A stretch of DNA of 55,738 nt from an uncultured Prevotellaceae bacterium (GTDB lineage Bacteria > Bacteroidota > Bacteroidia > Bacteroidales > Bacteroidaceae): NCBI GenBank assembly GCA_902800595.1, contig CADCFA010000014.1:1-55738 (forward strand), in the 5' to 3' direction. This document shows, one piece after another, positions 53,639 to 55,738 of this stretch; within the stretch, counting starts at the first letter, position 1, and every line of letters starts with the position of its first letter. Under the pieces are notes generated by a model. It searched no databases. It was given only the letters and a program-made list of their open reading frames with translations, and was not told the origin of the DNA. The position numbers were made by a program, and so were the translations under genes.

Positions 53639-55159
53639 CTATCTTTTCAGAATTATATTATTAATATAAGATATAAAGATTTGTCTTGTACTAGCTTCCA
53701 GAGAATAATAACATAATGTCATGTTTATCATTGTTATGATAGTGGTAGATACTAATAATTTGAGAAATGGGGAAACTTCTATAGTCGAAAACCAAAAAGA
53801 GAATGGAACAAGAACGACAAACACTACAAAAAATGGTTTATATAATACATCAATAACATCTTTCATCTTTACTGACGTATAACGGGCCATATAATGCAAT
53901 TGTATACCGAACATAAACGTATCCATTAATACTACAAACATTATTGCAATAACAGGACTAACAGATAAACTTAATGCTATATAACTAGATAGAACCGTCA
54001 TAATTGACAAAATTGACATCCAAATTTGATTCTCCTTGATTTTACCTACTGCAACCAATGATCGATAAACAGCCTGTGAAGAAGACACAATTAATATTTT
54101 CAACATAAATACCTGAACAAATAATGCTGAGAATACCGGTACATTATCTCCCAACCATAGATGAAGAATATAATCAGCATTAGCAATCATCGGTAAACAT
54201 ACAAAAGACATAAGAAGAAATGTCAGCAAAACACAATATCGCAACAATGTCTTAAAGCGAATAGAGTCAGTATTAGCACTCTGAACAATCTGCGGCATGA
54301 ATGCTGTTTGTACATTTGAGAAAAGTGAAGTATAGACATTAGAAATCTGCGTTACCACCCCCAGGGCTGCATTAAGTATTACTCCGTAAAAAATATTAAA
54401 AACAAATGATATTCCTTGATCACGAAAAACTGTGGCTCCATTTCCCAAGACTGTCCAAAGAGAAAAAGAAAGAACTTTCTTATATTCATTGTTGACCTTG
54501 GGAGAATAAAATCTAAAAGCAGACATCCCTATACGACAGCGACAATAAATATAGTAAAGTAACGTAATAGTTGAAGTCATTGCCAAAAACAGCCAGCAGA
54601 AAACTATTAATCGGTTAGCAAAGAAGGACAATAGAAGTGTTATCGTCAATTTGGAAAGGACTTCTACTATCGTAATCCATGCATAAAATTCCATCCGCTC
54701 ATGAGAAATAATGTAGGCCGTATAAGGCACTGCTATCATTGATACTGCTACTGTGAGTACAGATAATTGGTAAGCATAAACTGTAATACTCTCTTTGCCT
54801 AGAGGAATATTCAACTGAGTGTTCACAAGCCATAAGCCAATTGTTTCCGCAGTAATGACAAACAATAATATTATTAAAAAGTTAATAACAATGCTAATAT
54901 CAAGATACTTATTCTCCTGCTCTTTATTATTAGCACCTATTTCAACATTTAGAAATCTTTGGATAGATCCTGCTAATAAATTTCTTAATACCGAAAAAAA
55001 AGCAATAACGCCCCCTACAATATTATATATACCAAAATCCTCAATTCCAAGTAACTCTAAAAAGACACGAGAAGTATAAAAAGTTACTAATATGGAAATA
55101 AAGGTTCTAATATATAAATATAAACTGTTTTTAGCTATCTTCTTATTACTTTCACGCAT
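53639..55159 (-). CDS. wzx: Wzx-type oligosaccharide flippase
   Basis: A 506-aa membrane protein of the MOP/MATE superfamily with about fourteen helices. SLYLYIRTFISILVTFYTSR and FGIYNIVGGVIAFFSVLRNL are typical of Wzx N-terminal helices. It flips undecaprenyl-linked repeat units to the periplasm for the Wzy polymerase at 36493. DNA here is AT-rich compared with genes at 5-30 kb. The presence of one Wzx and one Wzy supports a Wzy-dependent O-antigen or capsule. Confidence 0.85.
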   Translation of the reverse strand: MRESNKKIAKNSLYLYIRTFISILVTFYTSRVFLELLGIEDFGIYNIVGGVIAFFSVLRNLLAGSIQRFLNVEIGANNKEQENKYLDISIVINFLIILLFVITAETIGLWLVNTQLNIPLGKESITVYAYQLSVLTVAVSMIAVPYTAYIISHERMEFYAWITIVEVLSKLTITLLLSFFANRLIVFCWLFLAMTSTITLLYYIYCRCRIGMSAFRFYSPKVNNEYKKVLSFSLWTVLGNGATVFRDQGISFVFNIFYGVILNAALGVVTQISNVYTSLFSNVQTAFMPQIVQSANTDSIRFKTLLRYCVLLTFLLMSFVCLPMIANADYILHLWLGDNVPVFSALFVQVFMLKILIVSSSQAVYRSLVAVGKIKENQIWMSILSIMTVLSSYIALSLSVSPVIAIMFVVLMDTFMFGIQLHYMARYTSVKMKDVIDVLYKPFFVVFVVLVPFSFWFSTIEVSPFLKLLVSTTIITMINMTLCYYSLEASTRQIFISYINNIILKR

Positions 55160-55201
55160 GCTAATATTTTGAGAGATTCAAACAAAATTCTACCATAGCA
55201 T

Positions 55202-55738
55202 CTATGTAGAAATATATTGCAAACTCTCTTTATACCATTCGAATAATTTCTGGACGCCATCCCCAATCTCAACTTTATGCGTCCAACCAAGTGAATGGAG
55301 TTTTGACACATCAATCAGTTTGCGCATGGTACCATCGGGTTTCGAAGCATCGAACTCCACTGTTCCCTCAAACCCAACTGCCTTAACAACCAGTTCAGAA
55401 AGCTCACGGATGGTAAGTTCCTTTCCTGTGCCGACATTGATGTGGCAATTACGGATCTCTCCCAGTTTGGGGATTGCACCACCACGACCTGCAGAGTGAT
55501 TGCGATCAACAGCGCCATCTGTTGAAGCACCATAATGGACTGAAGAGTACTTCTCAATGCCGATGATATCGCTGAAGTTGACATTCAACAGCACGTGAAC
55601 AGAGGCGTCTGCCATGTCTTCACTCCAAAGGAACTCTCTGAGGGGGGTGCCTGTTCCCCAAAGGACAACGCGATTGTCATAGATCCCATACTTGGCTAGA
55701 ACGCTGAGGACTTCTTCTTTGGAAGCTTCGCCGGTGAC
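55202..55738 (-). CDS. fcl: GDP-L-fucose synthase, C-terminal part (runs off right edge)
   Basis: About 178 residues are present; the frame is open to the edge, so the 5' part is outside the window. An ATG at 55615 is internal. Readable family motifs: LWGTGTPLREFLWSEDMADA (sugar-binding region), INVGTGKELTIRELSELV near the middle, and DASKPDGTMRKLIDVSKL. The enzyme epimerises and reduces GDP-4-keto-6-deoxymannose to GDP-fucose. Its partner gmd is not visible but would be expected upstream, outside the window. It supplies the GT10 enzyme two genes downstream. Confidence 0.9.
   Translation of the reverse strand, partial: VTGEASKEEVLSVLAKYGIYDNRVVLWGTGTPLREFLWSEDMADASVHVLLNVNFSDIIGIEKYSSVHYGASTDGAVDRNHSAGRGGAIPKLGEIRNCHINVGTGKELTIRELSELVVKAVGFEGTVEFDASKPDGTMRKLIDVSKLHSLGWTHKVEIGDGVQKLFEWYKESLQYIST

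Overview
The window looks like a chromosomal piece of a Bacteroidales genome, most like Prevotella or a close relative. The evidence is the 5' end of a Bacteroidetes-type 16S rRNA gene at the left edge, repeated promoter boxes of the TAnnTTTG type (several with a TTTG box 20 bases upstream), a FeoA-FeoB fusion, GldB-, PpiD- and DUF4105-type proteins, and S9/S37 secreted peptidases. The assignment rests on these signatures only; no database search was possible.

Positions 1-29800 are mostly core genome: 16S rRNA start and leader (1-411), penicillin-binding protein 1A, pyrBI, glyA, an S9 peptidase with a GldB-like lipoprotein, mtaB with a glycosyltransferase, a frameshifted S37-type peptidase, a PpiD/CorC/LptC/outer-membrane-protein block, a DUF4105 membrane protein, secA (reading frame broken near its 3' end), an ABC ATPase, feoAB, ruvC, a two-domain ABC ATPase and a nucleotide-sugar 4-epimerase. 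Heptamer repeats of the TTGGTTA type run from the end of feoB into the start of ruvC. The same repeats, as an inverted pair, form the linker of the two-domain ABC protein.

Positions 29858-34413 are a transition zone: a DEAH helicase preceded by a strict 11-bp-phased array of GAATTC-like units, a 125-bp inverted repeat downstream of a promoter-like box, and a WecA/MraY-type lipid-linked sugar transferase flanked by two paralogous small proteins of unknown function.

Positions 34414-55738 are one long minus-strand surface-polysaccharide locus, entering from beyond the right edge. In transcription order it holds GDP-fucose synthase (partial), a Wzx flippase, a GT10 fucosyltransferase, an NDP-hexose 2,3-dehydratase, a Gfo/Idh reductase, a DegT aminotransferase and a NeuD-like acyltransferase. 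Then comes an acyl-building set: acyl carrier protein, ketosynthase-III-like enzyme, SDR, second ketosynthase-III-like enzyme, AMP-dependent ligase, second acyl carrier protein. A DRE-TIM aldolase, a second Gfo/Idh enzyme, a DAHP synthase, an ATP-grasp fragment and a metallo-hydrolase follow, then a truncated priming sugar transferase, glycosyltransferases and a Wzy/EpsG-like polymerase.

The most interesting candidate system is 41347-52597. Gene content predicts an amino-2,6-dideoxy sugar decorated with a custom acyl group made on dedicated carrier proteins. 2-Deoxy sugars are typical of antibiotics and uncommon in bacterial surface glycans. The chemistry is inferred from families, not shown. 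Several genes are broken (S37 peptidase, secA, a small membrane protein, the priming transferase). Because secA is essential, some breaks may be sequence errors.
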